Shown one piece after another: positions 21,207 to 30,632 of a stretch of DNA of 64,000 nucleotides. The translations under genes were made by a program, and so were the position numbers. Below the pieces are notes generated by a model, which was not told the DNA's origin, ran no database searches, and saw only the letters and a program-made list of their open reading frames with translations. Source of the stretch: Gnetum montanum (taxonomy: Eukaryota > Streptophyta > Gnetopsida > Gnetales > Gnetaceae); the NCBI GenBank assembly GCA_015680685.1, contig MNCI01002119.1, positions 588,189 through 652,188 on the forward strand, written 5' to 3'. Each line of letters opens with the position of its first letter. Position 1 is the stretch's first letter.

Positions 21207-22024
21207 GAGCTTACCTTCGATGGGATCCCGCGGAGCCCATTGATCTGGACACAGCGGAGCCCCCACCTGATGGGGCAGTCGTGCCACGCCACATTTATGA
21301 GGAAATGCGTAAATGTGCGTTACGCTCGACACGCTCCGTATGGGAAAGCAGGAATGTTAATGAAGGCCTATGGAAAAGGCTGCAACGGTCAGAGGGGAAG
21401 ATTGAATCCTTGACAAAGGAAGTCGAGGACCTAAGGGCACGGTACAAGTTCCTTCAGGCTCGAATGACGGGGGATGAAGACTGGCGTACCGCTGTTATTG
21501 ATCACTCCCGTTATTGGACAGCCATCAAGAACAACGTACAGACCAGCCGGGCATTAATAGAGCAAAGGATGCAAATTGAGCTCCTAGCTCAGAAAAGCCG
21601 AGATTGGAGGGACTACTGCGCGAGCATACAGGAATGGGGGCAAAAGGAGAAAGACCACAAGTATGTGTACAAAAGGGAAAGCGCCGGCTATAGAAAACGT
21701 TACCGCGACTCCGCCGTCAAAGCTTGATCCCTGGAGGTTTTCGTGGACACCATCGGTGCGTCCGAAGCTTTCAAGAAGTTCGAAGAGTAGGTGACCGTAA
21801 CTGCATCCCCAGAGAGAGCAATGGTTTTCCCTGGGAATCAGACTACGATCCCTACTTTCTTCCCGGATCCCCCCTCCTGGAGTAGGGTGGAGAAGGGGAA
21901 GGTGAAAGCTGGGGTGGCTTCGGGTGAGGATGTGTGGCTAGACCTAACAGAGGACGAGATCATGCGGCGCTTGTGGGCCGGCTTGGACAAGCTTCCCTTT
22001 GCTGTGGAAGCAGGGCCGTCGCGA
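21207..22024 (+). CDS. Antisense gene, exon 7 (coiled coil)
   Basis: Acceptor TTTTTCTGTCAG at 21206; donor TCGCGA|GTAAGT at 22025. The frame AYLRWDPAEPIDLDTAEPPP leads into a long Glu/Lys/Arg/Leu-rich helix (LWKRLQRSEGKIESLTKEVE and following), a probable coiled coil at 21355-21720. Stops at 21725 (TGA) and 21788 (TAG) interrupt the frame before VTVTASPERAMVFPGNQTT. Confidence 0.7.
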
Positions 22025-22103
22025 GTAAGTTTACGCATGACTTAGCCATCATATTTTCTGACGAGCGTTGTCTATTCTAATTATTTTATGTTCTTTGGCC
22101 TAG

Positions 22104-22352
22104 GTACCGGAAGGAGATAGAGAAGATACGCCAGCTGAAGGGCTGGGAGAGGAAACAGTGGAAGCAGAAGTGGAACGAAACGATGAAGGGCATCCTCTTG
22201 TGGAGCCAATGCCAGAACAAGAGCCTCATGAAGAGGCAATCTTTCATGGAGGGATAATTCCCAGAAACGATGGGCTACTGGAGGACGACCTTTTGGGGCT
22301 GGATTTAGAGTTAAAAGATACCGGTGATAGTGGCAGTAGGGGGAATGCGTAA
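22104..22352 (+). CDS. Antisense gene, exon 8 (acidic C-terminus)
   Basis: Acceptor TTTGGCCTAG at 22103, phase 0 as required by exon 7. Encodes an acidic tail VPEGDREDTPAEGLGEETVE ... DDLLGLDLELKDTGDSGS and ends in TAA at 22350-22352. No AATAAA polyadenylation word was found close by. Confidence 0.7.
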   Translation, partial: VPEGDREDTPAEGLGEETVEAEVERNDEGHPLVEPMPEQEPHEEAIFHGGIIPRNDGLLEDDLLGLDLELKDTGDSGSRGNA

Positions 22353-22990
22353 TTATTATTTATGCAAAATTTTATTAATGTTGAATGTAGTATGATGTTA
22401 CAAATGATTGGAAAGACCTGCTATAAAACCTGGTGGATGCGTTGGATATTCAATCACATATATTTTTTGTGTTTCATCAATGGAGTATGCGTATAACTAT
22501 TGAAAAGTTGACCTGTCATGACAGTGCGTAATTCCTAGTTTTAGGGCCATTGCGGGTCGGAAGCGTAAAGTAAAGAAAGCGTAAATGGTGTTTGTCGATA
22601 ACTCTGGATAACTAGTTTAAGGCCATTGCGGGCCAACATACGAGTTGTCACATAACAGAATATAATCCTGCGTAAGTGCGTAAAATCATGTGGATGGTGA
22701 ACTTTGTATAGTTAGTTTAAGGCCATTACGGGCCGCTGCGAACTTGCGTAAATTAGCTACTAGTTTAAGGCCGTTGCGGGCCGCTGCGAACTTGCGTAAA
22801 TGTAATCCTGGATAAATGCGTAAAGGAATGAGCATAGCTAACACGAGTATGATAAAACACACAAGAAAATGCCAAGCGTAAACACAGAAAGCAGATATAG
22901 CGTAAAACTATATTGAAACAAACAAAAGAAGCTGCCAAACGGGGACTGTGCTAACTTACACGTGAATAATGCTATATGCAGAAGACCATT
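22353..22990. repeat. Post-gag-pro array and GCGTAA-rich spacer
   Basis: Lies between the convergent ends of the antisense gene and gag-pro. Four units AGTTTAAGGCCATTGCGGGC (at 22537, 22613, 22712 and 22762, the first slightly different) repeat the AGTTTTA-N-GCGG pattern seen after pol. The hexamer GCGTAA occurs about ten times between 22520 and 22910. There is no coding potential. Confidence 0.75.
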
Positions 22991-22992
22991 GT

Positions 22993-23892
22993 TCAGTCGT
23001 CGATACGCAATTGTTTCTTAATGGCCTTCACGTTGAGCGCTGCGTAAGGGAGAGGAGATTTGGGGTTTGACTCCTCTACGCTGTCATCCGGAAATGGCAG
23101 GTCGGCCCAGGCTGGACCATTGTCCGTGTTGTCATTTTTTTCAGGGGCTTGGAGATGGGACTGATCGTCAGTCTTTTCGATCTCCGAACCTCGTTCTTCT
23201 TCGATGTTGTTAACGGTCCTGAGGGTGACCTCATCGCCACGTATGACAACCTCCCTTCCGGCATAGGGAAGGTGTATCTCTTGATGTATCGGCGATGAGA
23301 CCGCCCTCAGCTGGGCTAACCACGACCTCCCTAAGATTAAGTTGAAGCTGGGCATCTCCTCAATGACCAAGAATGTGGCTTCCATTGGGAATTGATTCCC
23401 TGCCACAAACTCAATACGCATCGTCCCCTTGACTTGAACCCGTGCTCCGTTGAACGATTTCACGCAAGCTGTTGTCGTGGGAGTAATCTGGTCAACCAAT
23501 CCCAACCTATCCACGATGGAATAGGGAACGACGTTGGCAGCTGCACCATCATCCATGTGCACCCTCCGAATCCGGTACTGGCCGACCCAAATGGTAATGA
23601 ACATGGGCTCAGTCGTTACTTGACCTTTCTCCGGATCATCTTTGAAAGACTCATCCAGGAAGGTCAATGAGGTAGGCTTGGGTGGCTCAGCGTCAGAAGG
23701 AAACATGATAGCGTGTATCGCTTCCTCTTTCGCCGGCAGGCTGGCATCCACTGAGATGGACGTCAACATGCGTACCATAGCCTCACGATGTTCTCGAGAA
23801 GTCATCAGCAGGTCGTACAAGCTCAGCGTCGTGTTCTTTTGCTTGAGCGCTTGTTTGACCTGTGTGAACGCATCGAGGATGTCCTTCTCTCG
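22993..23892 (-). CDS. Tat aspartic protease (C-terminal part of gag-pro)
   Basis: Minus strand, same frame as gag (23895-25227) after one TGA at 23895-23893 that is one transition from CGA. The protease active site reads VHMDDGAAANVVPYSIVDRL, with Asp-Asp-Gly in place of the usual Asp-Ser/Thr-Gly. The second conserved block is FNLILGRSWLAQL. An acidic linker follows, and the frame ends at RIDD and TGA (22995-22993). The enzyme cleaves the Gag-Pol polyprotein. It is 5.1 kb away from RT, and the antisense gene lies between. Confidence 0.88.
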   Translation of the reverse strand, partial: REKDILDAFTQVKQALKQKNTTLSLYDLLMTSREHREAMVRMLTSISVDASLPAKEEAIHAIMFPSDAEPPKPTSLTFLDESFKDDPEKGQVTTEPMFITIWVGQYRIRRVHMDDGAAANVVPYSIVDRLGLVDQITPTTTACVKSFNGARVQVKGTMRIEFVAGNQFPMEATFLVIEEMPSFNLILGRSWLAQLRAVSSPIHQEIHLPYAGREVVIRGDEVTLRTVNNIEEERGSEIEKTDDQSHLQAPEKNDNTDNGPAWADLPFPDDSVEESNPKSPLPYAALNVKAIKKQLRIDD

Positions 23893-25227
23893 TCAGGGTT
23901 GTTTATCCCCCTTGTCCTCCTCCATTCGGCCCAAGAGACGGATCTCTCGAGGTGGAGCGATGTTAGTGGGAGAGTTGTTCCTTTTTCTGCCAAGAGAAGG
24001 TGGCTGCGTTTCTGTACCTTTGGCATGCTTCTGGGGCATAGACATAGGCACAGAGGCCAGGGGCCTGGGCTTAGGGAAGCCAAGCGTAGGAATTTTTTTT
24101 GTTGCGTCAACTGCGGTGTTCTCCTCCTTTCGCTTGGGAGGCGATGGCTGGTGGTGCTGGCTAGAGGTTTGCCCCTGCGTGAGAGGGGCAGCCCGTGGTT
24201 GTGGCGCCCTAATAATGAAGGGCGCTCTCGGCATGGGCACGGATGGACCCGCAGCTTGGGAACTGTCGCGTGACTGAGGGCGTACTTGGGAAGGTGCCTG
24301 GATGATAAAAGGTGGCCGTGAGACCCCACTGGCTGTCGAAGAAGTAGTTGGCCCCCTTGGTGAGCTGGCGGGCATGCGCAAAACGAAAGGTTGTTTTGGC
24401 GGTGCCTTACGCTCACCGTCCGTACTCACTACAGTAATTGTATAAGGATCGTAATTTGTGTTCAACGGATCCTTGTATACGTGCAGGGTTTGGTTTTCCG
24501 GACGCGTAGGATTACTGTTGTCTAGTTTTAGATGACCTTCGTCGATTATGCGTTGAATGTCGTCCTTCAACGCCCAGCAGTAATCTGTGTCATGACCACA
24601 CATCTGGTGGTAGTCACAGAAACGATCCAGCCTGAACGATCTCGGAACTGCCGATTCGTTAGGCAGAGCTAAAGAAGGGTCCTTCAGCAGTTCACAGTGA
24701 CGCCTGTGATGCTTCAGGGCCTCCTCGGACACCTTCTTAGGTTGAATGTGTCCTGCCGCTAACAGTTGTTTCAGCAGTTCGGAATGTTTCACGGGTAAAG
24801 ACGCGTATTTTGAACGATCTTTACGCTCAAAATTTGGCTTTGGCTGGGGGCTCTGTTTAGGGGCAGCTGTGGCTTGGCTGGTGCCGGCACCAGCCGTGGC
24901 CTCCGGGGGTGCTGTTGTTGGCGCCTTCTTGTTCTTGTTTTTCGTGTTTTCAGTCAGCGCAGCTACTGTCGTTGTCGTTGCCTTGGCTTTGTCCTTGGCT
25001 TTGTTGTGTGCGTTTTTGTAGGCGACATATGCCTGGTCTTTGCTGGCCTCCGCAGCATCTTGGATGCTTCGGACCTGTGCGAAGGCCTGACGTATATCGT
25101 CGGGGGAAAGGTAATACAGCTTAGACTTAATAAAGTCGTTGACTGCTCCCTTGAATATAGCCAACAGATGGGAGTCCGCAATCGGGTCACGGATCTCATT
25201 CAAGGTGGCATTCAAGGTGGCATTCAA
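23893..25227 (-). CDS. Tat gag: end of capsid and nucleocapsid
   Basis: 444 codons on the minus strand. The N-terminal part (IRDPIADSHLLAIFKGAVND, then YYLSPDDIRQAFAQVRSI) is the end of a Retrotrans_gag-like capsid region. A Lys/Ala/Thr/Pro-rich linker follows. Then comes a zinc-knuckle-like motif RFCDYHQMCGHDTDYCWALK, of the Cys-x2-His-x3-Gly-His-x4-Cys type found in plant gypsy gags, then a Pro/Ser/Arg-rich tail. A 12-bp unit is repeated three times at 25195-25232, giving the iterated NATL at the apparent start. The true start is upstream at 26764. Confidence 0.87.
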   Translation of the reverse strand: MNATLNATLNEIRDPIADSHLLAIFKGAVNDFIKSKLYYLSPDDIRQAFAQVRSIQDAAEASKDQAYVAYKNAHNKAKDKAKATTTTVAALTENTKNKNKKAPTTAPPEATAGAGTSQATAAPKQSPQPKPNFERKDRSKYASLPVKHSELLKQLLAAGHIQPKKVSEEALKHHRRHCELLKDPSLALPNESAVPRSFRLDRFCDYHQMCGHDTDYCWALKDDIQRIIDEGHLKLDNSNPTRPENQTLHVYKDPLNTNYDPYTITVVSTDGERKAPPKQPFVLRMPASSPRGPTTSSTASGVSRPPFIIQAPSQVRPQSRDSSQAAGPSVPMPRAPFIIRAPQPRAAPLTQGQTSSQHHQPSPPKRKEENTAVDATKKIPTLGFPKPRPLASVPMSMPQKHAKGTETQPPSLGRKRNNSPTNIAPPREIRLLGRMEEDKGDKQP

Positions 25228-26764
25228 GGTCTTGTTTCACCCCCATGAGCTATTCCAACGTGACTTCCAGCTTCATGTTGTATTTGAATTGGGTCACAAA
25301 TTGGGTCAGCAGCTCTTCCAAGGTTGAAATGGAAGAGCGTGGGAGGGTTCTATACCAGTCTAAAGCCTTCTCCGTCAATGACATCGCGAAGACTCGGATT
25401 AAAGTGTGCGGTCACTGTTGTAACAACAAAGATTCAGACCTGAAGGTGGCTAGATGGGTGTTGGGATCCCCCTCTCCATTATACTTAGTAAAATGGGGGA
25501 GGGACATCCCTAGTGGCAACGACAGCATGGGGACCGCTGGATTGATCGGATCATCCTGATAGAAGTCCATGATCTGAGTGGTATCAGATCCAGCGGTCTT
25601 GAGGCGTTGCACCTCCTCAGTAAGCGTCTGGATAAGCTGGAACGCTTGGTCTAGACCTGTTAATGGAGGTGTCTACGCAGCAGGCACAGGAGGTTGGACC
25701 GGGAGGGCGGCGCCAGGAAACGGAAACAACTGAAAAGGCTGACTGGCTGCTGGCTGTGTGGGGATTCCTGCAGGCGGAGGGGCCTGTGAAGACCACCACC
25801 TACTGGTTTGAGCAGAGGGGTTGGCAGTTGCCTGCTGCACAAAATAGGGATAGGTATACTGCAGGATCCTCTATGGAGCCTGCGTTACCGATGCAACCGG
25901 AGGTTGCATACTGTGCACCACAGACTGAGCATGTTGCACCGCTGGGTTGGCCCACTGACCTGCAGCAGGTAGCTGAACGTATGTCTGTGGCTGAGCGGTC
26001 GCGGATATCTGTTGAGCTTGTGGATGCAGAAACGGGATGGTCAGGGCGGGGCGTGTTACAGATACGTTATGGGGTTGTATCTGCGGAATGAAATGAGGTG
26101 CGGCGGTGGCCGGGGCCACCGCCGGAATGCTAAGTACCTCCTGCGACGGACCCACCTCTGCGTTATGGTGCGGTAGTTGCGTTTGCAACCCAGACGGCTA
26201 CGCATTGGCCAATGGAAAGCTAGGGATGTGCGTCTGCGTGGTCACGGCTGAGCCCAGAGAAGCTGCCTCTCCGTTGAAAGGAAACAATGGATTTACATCC
26301 GTGTGGGGTGTTAGAGTATGGAACAAGTGTTCCGACAGGGCCGCGAATTCGTCCTCTGCCTCTTCCTCACGCTGGGGTTCCACCACAGGTTGTGAAGTCT
26401 GGCCTCTAGCCATGACCAAATGTGCCATAATTTCATGTTGGTGCTCGGTCAAGGGGATTATGTTGTAGGTCGTTGGCTTAAAATCATAACCCCCTCGATG
26501 GAGCGCTTCAAAGTTTCGCTTTGCCTCCCGCTCGACTCGGCTGAGAGCCAGCTTCGCCTGGATCTTAACGCATATGAAATTGTATTCTTCAGGGGTTATG
26601 ACCGTAAAGATAAGCTCTTTCCCCTGAAGCCTCAATGATCGGCGCAATGGTCCCTGAGGTCCCGTTGCACCAGGAGCTGGTCCTGTGGCTGCTGTAGGAT
26701 TGGTAGGTGCGACACCCAGATCGGTGGCGACCATGGCGGTTGTGTTTGAGTAAAAAGAATCCAT
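25228..26764 (-). pseudogene. Tat gag: N-terminal and capsid part
   Basis: Minus strand. The likely ATG is at 26764 (MDSFYSNTTAMVATDLGVAP). It is open to 26198 and continues in the same frame through several stops: 26188-25871 (Gln/Pro-rich), then LDQAFQLIQTLTEEVQRLK at about 25655-25600, DPINPAVPMLSLPLGMSLP, HFTKYNGEGDPNTHLATF, and ALDWYRTLPRSSISTLEELL at about 25365-25305, the core of the capsid. The reading then shifts by one frame into 25227. The homologous gag of copy 2 (4130-4690) shares these blocks. Confidence 0.82.
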
Positions 26765-27012
26765 TGATCAATGAAATCGAGAGTAACTGATAATCGGATC
26801 TCAAAGAAAAATGGCTGGTAACAAAAAGCAGAAAAGGCTTTCTACCCTGTAGGATTTCAAAGAAATCGTCCTTGCGACCGATCTATACCACACGATTAAC
26901 CGTAGACTTCCCTAGAGGTATTACGTCTATGGTTTAGGGTATGGATCTCTAACAAGGTTACCCGAAATGTTCGGATCGGAGCCTGAATGCCCTTCTTCTA
27001 GAGCCAGAAAAC
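26765..27012 (-). other. Leader of the Tat element with primer-binding region
   Basis: Sequence between the 5' LTR and gag. On the minus strand, two to six bases after the LTR end (...GTTACA), it reads GTTTTCTGGCTCTAGAAGAA. A primer site should start here, but I could not match it with confidence to a tRNA 3' end. It is clearly not the tRNA-Asp type used by the neighbouring family. Confidence 0.55.
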
Positions 27013-27707
27013 TGTAACGACAGAAAACGTCGGCAGCTGGAAATACCGACCGAGATTCCTACGTACACAGTTTTAGCCATGGATCCGCGTGAGGGCTATG
27101 CTGGAAAAACGAATCCGTGGCGCCCTGAACGGTCTTGTCGATCAGACAGGGACTTACGGGTCGGTAAAATGATGAAAATTACGTGGAGAGAAAGCGATCT
27201 GTTTCGAAGAGTGGTAAAACGAGAGGAAAACGATGTAGTTGGATTGCAACGGCGATAATGCTAAACACGATAAAAGGAGGTTGACATAAGAGAAGCTCCA
27301 AGCTTCAAGATCTGCGCTTTGACTTACAAATGTATATTTCGTATGAGAAATTACACTGGGGAATCCCCGATTACAGGATGTGAAACAAGCACAGAACAAC
27401 AAGCAAAACGGTCTAAACAGAAGTCCGATCTACCTCGTGGGCTAAAGCTGAGATGCAAGGCAGGCCAAGCTTTGACGTCTACCGATCAACTATTTCTGAT
27501 TGATAGAGTCCTTTCAGCAGAAAGATTTCTCCTGTCACCAGTGCTCAAATCGAACTGTACTCTGCTTCGGCTGTAAGGTGATGATGTCCACGATTGCCAA
27601 AGCGTTGTTCTCTGTATCTCTTCTCCAAAGTGCTAAGTGCTCTGGTGCTCAGAAATATGCTTTTTTCTTCTCTGATTTGCCAACCTCTGTATCTTTGTCA
27701 ACTGGGG

Positions 27708-27716
27708 TATTTATAG
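27708..27716 (-). promoter_or_regulatory. TATA box of the Tat LTR promoter
   Basis: CTATAAATA followed by CCCC on the minus strand, inside the LTR about 650 bp from its start. The same word is at 6781 in the copy-2 LTR. Transcription of the element would begin about 30 bp downstream. Confidence 0.7.
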
Positions 27717-27961
27717 GCCGCGACGCTTCGTGGAAAAGGCGCAACGCTATTGATGTGGGTCCCAGATACTGCGGGCCCTGCTGGCATGATCTTTTAAGTC
27801 AGACTGTGACTACGCACCACACGCTTGTTTGCGTGTTGTGTGTGTGAAGAGTAGGCACATGCTGAGCGTGCTTTGATTGCTTTCAGGCTGTATTACACTC
27901 ATTCGCGTTGCGTTGCGTGTATGAGCGTAATCTGGTGTAAAAACAATAAGCTCAGAGTTGC

Positions 27962-28110
27962 TTTACGCTCACTACGCAGTTGCGCGTGTCAAAGCGTAAA
28001 CAATGTACAACTTTACGCTCACTAAGCAGTTGCGCGTGATGAAGCGTAAACAATGCATGCCTTACGCTCACTACGCAGCTGTGCGTAATGAAGTGTAAAA
28101 CAATGTGCAA
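27962..28110. repeat. Three 50-bp palindromic U3 repeats
   Basis: Tandem units of about 50 bp starting at 27962, 28012 and 28061. Each begins TTTACGCTCACTACGCAG and ends GAAGCGTAAACAATG, so TTTACGC and GCGTAAA form the arms of an imperfect hairpin. The other LTR retains them in part (12362-12510). They lie upstream of the TATA box. Confidence 0.85.
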
Positions 28111-28363
28111 CTTGAAACATACGCAATGGTACACACCGCCGCGTAACGAGCATAAAAACAAGTTATTCATGCGCCGCGAGGAGAAGCGTCAAACTGTTGC
28201 GCTTCTCTAGATTCATCCTTTGACTATTTTGGAGCTTATTACACTCATTACGCTGCCATGCGTAATAGAGCGTAAACTTGTCCTGGACCCAAGCTGGAGC
28301 GCGCTCTCGCTTCAATTGCGAATCTTTGCCTGAGGCCGACCCGTAATTTTTCACGGTGTTTCA

Positions 28364-28368
28364 ATACT
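28364..28368. repeat. Target-site duplication ATACT (right)
   Basis: Identical to 11600-11604, immediately after the LTR end TTTCA. Beyond it the interrupted Athila-like gag resumes. Confidence 0.9.
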
Positions 28369-30474
28369 GTTCATATGATTGTGGTGAAGCTTCACTTGAA
28401 TAGTAAGTTGGTTGTTCGTAGTGGAACTACCAAGGATTGCCTTGAGGATAAGGTAATCTTCTAGGTGTTTACCTTCTTGATGGCCTAGGATTCAAAGCGT
28501 ACACCTTAGACTCGTGCAAGTGTGACACAATAGGGAAACATCCCTTAGGATGTTCATATTGGTAGATGTCACACCCACTATCATCATCTAACTCTAACTC
28601 CACAACCTCTTCTACTGCAGTAGCCTTACCCTAACCACTTTGGTAGGCATGTTCAACTTCCTTTCTTCTTTTGCGATCACGATCACTACTTTGCTCTTTG
28701 GATTCTTTTCCAATTTTTAGAGTAGCTTGGAATTTTTCATCAAAAGATTCCTAGATTTTATCCACCTTAGTTGAAATTTTAGGAACAAATTTTTAAATTA
28801 ATAGGGTTTTCACTGCACCACTTCATCAAGGGATGCCTCCCCCTCATTATCATATAATCGAACCTTCTTTTTTCTAATGGAAAGATCTCAATTATATTCC
28901 TTAGCACTTTCCCATTTTCTCAATTCTCCTTCTTCTTCTTTAACCTACTCAATCAGCCTTTAGATCCGATAGGCTTTAAGTTTTGACAATCTCCATTAGG
29001 CATAGACCTCGAGGGTTCTTCTCATTTTTTATCAAAGCCCTTCTACAATATGGAAAAGCTACTTCCTTTAAGAATAACATGGCCAGAACATCTATGAAAA
29101 AGATAATAATACTGACCCATGGCTACATCCAAGGATTCATGTGTTCCTTATTACCAGCCTTCAATTTTCTTTCTTAAGTTGGACACTCGAGAGTATGTCT
29201 GATATTTGTCATTGAATAGCTCAAGCATCGTACTCCATCTATAAATTGATTTCAGCTCTAACGAGTGGTACCAAATTTCTACTTCTTTTATGAGTATCCT
29301 AGGAAATAGTTTAAGTTTCTGCCAATCATTTTCAATGTTCTACAAAGCACAAGCATCGTGAAAGACTTGAAGATGGGTCTATGGATCTAAGTTATATCCC
29401 CCCTCAAATCTAGGGATATTGTTCATATTCAACCTCTTAATTCTACTATCTTTCACATGTGTGGTTGGAATTCTAATTACCTTTATGATGTTTAACATGG
29501 TTTAAGTTGCAAACAAAGGCTCATCATCATCATGATTTTGATGATGCCTATGATGCCCTTTGTTACCCCTTCATTCATGATAGGGCCTATGATCATTGTT
29601 ATTTGGCCATTCACATCTAGCACGGTTTGATCCTTTGTGGTTTCGATCAAATTCAAAGGAGGAGGAAGAAGATGCATATGAAGAGGATGAAGAGGGAGGA
29701 GGACAAGCACCACAATGGTGTTTACAACCTCCTCTCTACTTGTCATGATTACGATCATCAAATATATCATCAAAATGATGCTTGTCCAAGCCCTAGCCTT
29801 GACTCCCACTTTTTCTTGAACTAAGATTATTGATAGTCAACTATAAATTTAGGTTCAATTCCCTTCACCAAATTTAAGGGATGGAGAATCTTCATGTTAA
29901 AAACTCCCAAAGCGAGGATCCTCATTGTCTTTTTAGTTTAGTAGAAATAAGGGGTTAGTGAGTCATTTCCCCTTCATGGCTTCATGCCACTTCTTCTAGT
30001 GTTGATCTATTTTGCATTGTGTTTTAGTGGGATGGTAGGCCCAATAGTCATGGTCCTACATAATGTATTCCTCATGGAGATCCTAGATGCCCAAGTTCTT
30101 AAGATTTTTAAGTAGCATCCCAAGAACAAATCAGTCGAGTGGCAACACAATGTTGCCCTCCATGTCTTTCCACCATAGCTAATTATGCTCTAGTCTCTCC
30201 TATATTTTTGTGCTTAAGAAACAATGTCGAATGCTCATGCTACCCTTGATCACATGTGCAAGATTCTTGAGAAACTTCTACGGTAGCAATCTATAGGACC
30301 ATATTAATATGGTGGCAACACAACGTTGTCCTCCAAATCTCTCCACTGCATCTATTTATCCTAGTGTAGGATGAGGGTGAAATTAGGCACAAACTCATCT
30401 AGATGAGTATACACCACATTGAATTTTGGAGGCATTGGCAATTTCGATTCATCATGCCTATGAGAAGAAGACAT
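28369..30474 (-). pseudogene. Athila-like gag (host element, continued)
   Basis: Minus strand. The ATG at 30474-30472 begins MSSSHRHDESKLPMPPKFNV, and the frame can be followed in pieces. Blocks equivalent to FEGGYN..., the WYQS segment, the helical KVDQIWDSLD segment and, at 28560-28450, the C-terminal HPKGC...SHLHESRVYALNP region match the gag at 49.3-51.2 kb. Stops and frameshifts are frequent. The low-complexity part at 29500-29800 is rich in His/Asp/Ser codons. The gag is split by the Tat insertion near its C-terminus. Confidence 0.8.
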
Positions 30475-30505
30475 CTTCACTTAGAAGAAAAATAACATTA
30501 TGCTT

Positions 30506-30531
30506 TAATTATTATTATTATTATTATTCAA
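30506..30531. repeat. (ATT)n microsatellite
   Basis: About eight ATT triplets just outside the gag start of the host element. Confidence 0.8.
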
Positions 30532-30613
30532 ATGATTACAACATTAGGTTTTGTTCTAATGATCTTAAATAATTTTCACTAAGTCCTAGATAGTGCACAT
30601 CACTAACTAAAAA

Positions 30614-30631
30614 TCCCCAGCAATAGCATCA
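30614..30631 (-). promoter_or_regulatory. Primer-binding site, tRNA-Asp type (host element)
   Basis: On the minus strand TGATGCTATTGCTGGGGA, one base from the LTR end. Plant tRNA-Asp would give TGGCGCCGTTGCCGGGGA; nearly all differences are transitions. Confidence 0.7.
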
Positions 30632-30632
30632 A

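Larger units (their letters stand above)
18225..22352 (+). pseudogene. Multi-exon antisense gene inside the Tat element
   Basis: About eight coding blocks on the strand opposite to gag and pol, with GT-AG introns of about 70-95 bp. Junctions 3/4, 4/5, 5/6 and 7/8 keep phase exactly; 1/2, 2/3 and 6/7 do not resolve cleanly. The product would be about 1,095 residues: a basic N-terminus rich in Lys, a globular central region (blocks 2-4), a Pro/Glu/Val 16-residue repeat (block 5), a coiled coil (block 7) and an acidic C-terminus (block 8). Five in-frame stops (19015 TAA, 20296 TAG, 20398 TGA, 21725 TGA, 21788 TAG) are each one C-to-T change from Gln or Arg, so the gene was intact until recently. 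I recognise no family with certainty. The central region distantly resembles plant-mobile-domain or plant-transposon-type proteins, which is only a guess. Extra ORFs, some antisense, are known in Tat elements. A spliced one between protease and RT is unusual. Confidence 0.75.
11605..28363 (-). mobile_element. Complete Tat-lineage Ty3/gypsy retrotransposon, minus strand
   Basis: About 16.76 kb with two LTRs bounded by TG...CA and a perfect 5-bp target duplication. On the minus strand the order is 5' LTR (27013-28363), leader, gag, protease (22993), a 5-kb segment, RT, first RNase H, a second archaeal-type RNase H, integrase (stop at 14339), a repeat array, a polypurine tract and the 3' LTR. 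The dual RNase H and the separation of protease from RT are hallmarks of the Tat/Ogre group. The 5-kb segment carries a multi-exon gene on the opposite strand. The last 397 bp of the two LTRs differ at about 8 positions by eye, so the copy is not recent, yet it is much better preserved than its neighbours. It interrupts the gag end of an Athila-like element. Confidence 0.95.
27013..28363 (-). repeat. 5' LTR of the Tat element
   Basis: 1351 bp, TGAAACACCG...GTCGTTACA on the minus strand, followed outside by the target duplication. U3 (28363 to about 27700) holds three roughly 50-bp palindrome-bearing repeats and a TATA box at 27716-27708. Confidence 0.95.

Noticed and set aside
23642-25248. 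Several + strand ORFs of 90-211 codons
   Set aside because: They are antisense shadows of gag-pro and have no introns, motifs or start context, unlike the gene at 18225-22352.
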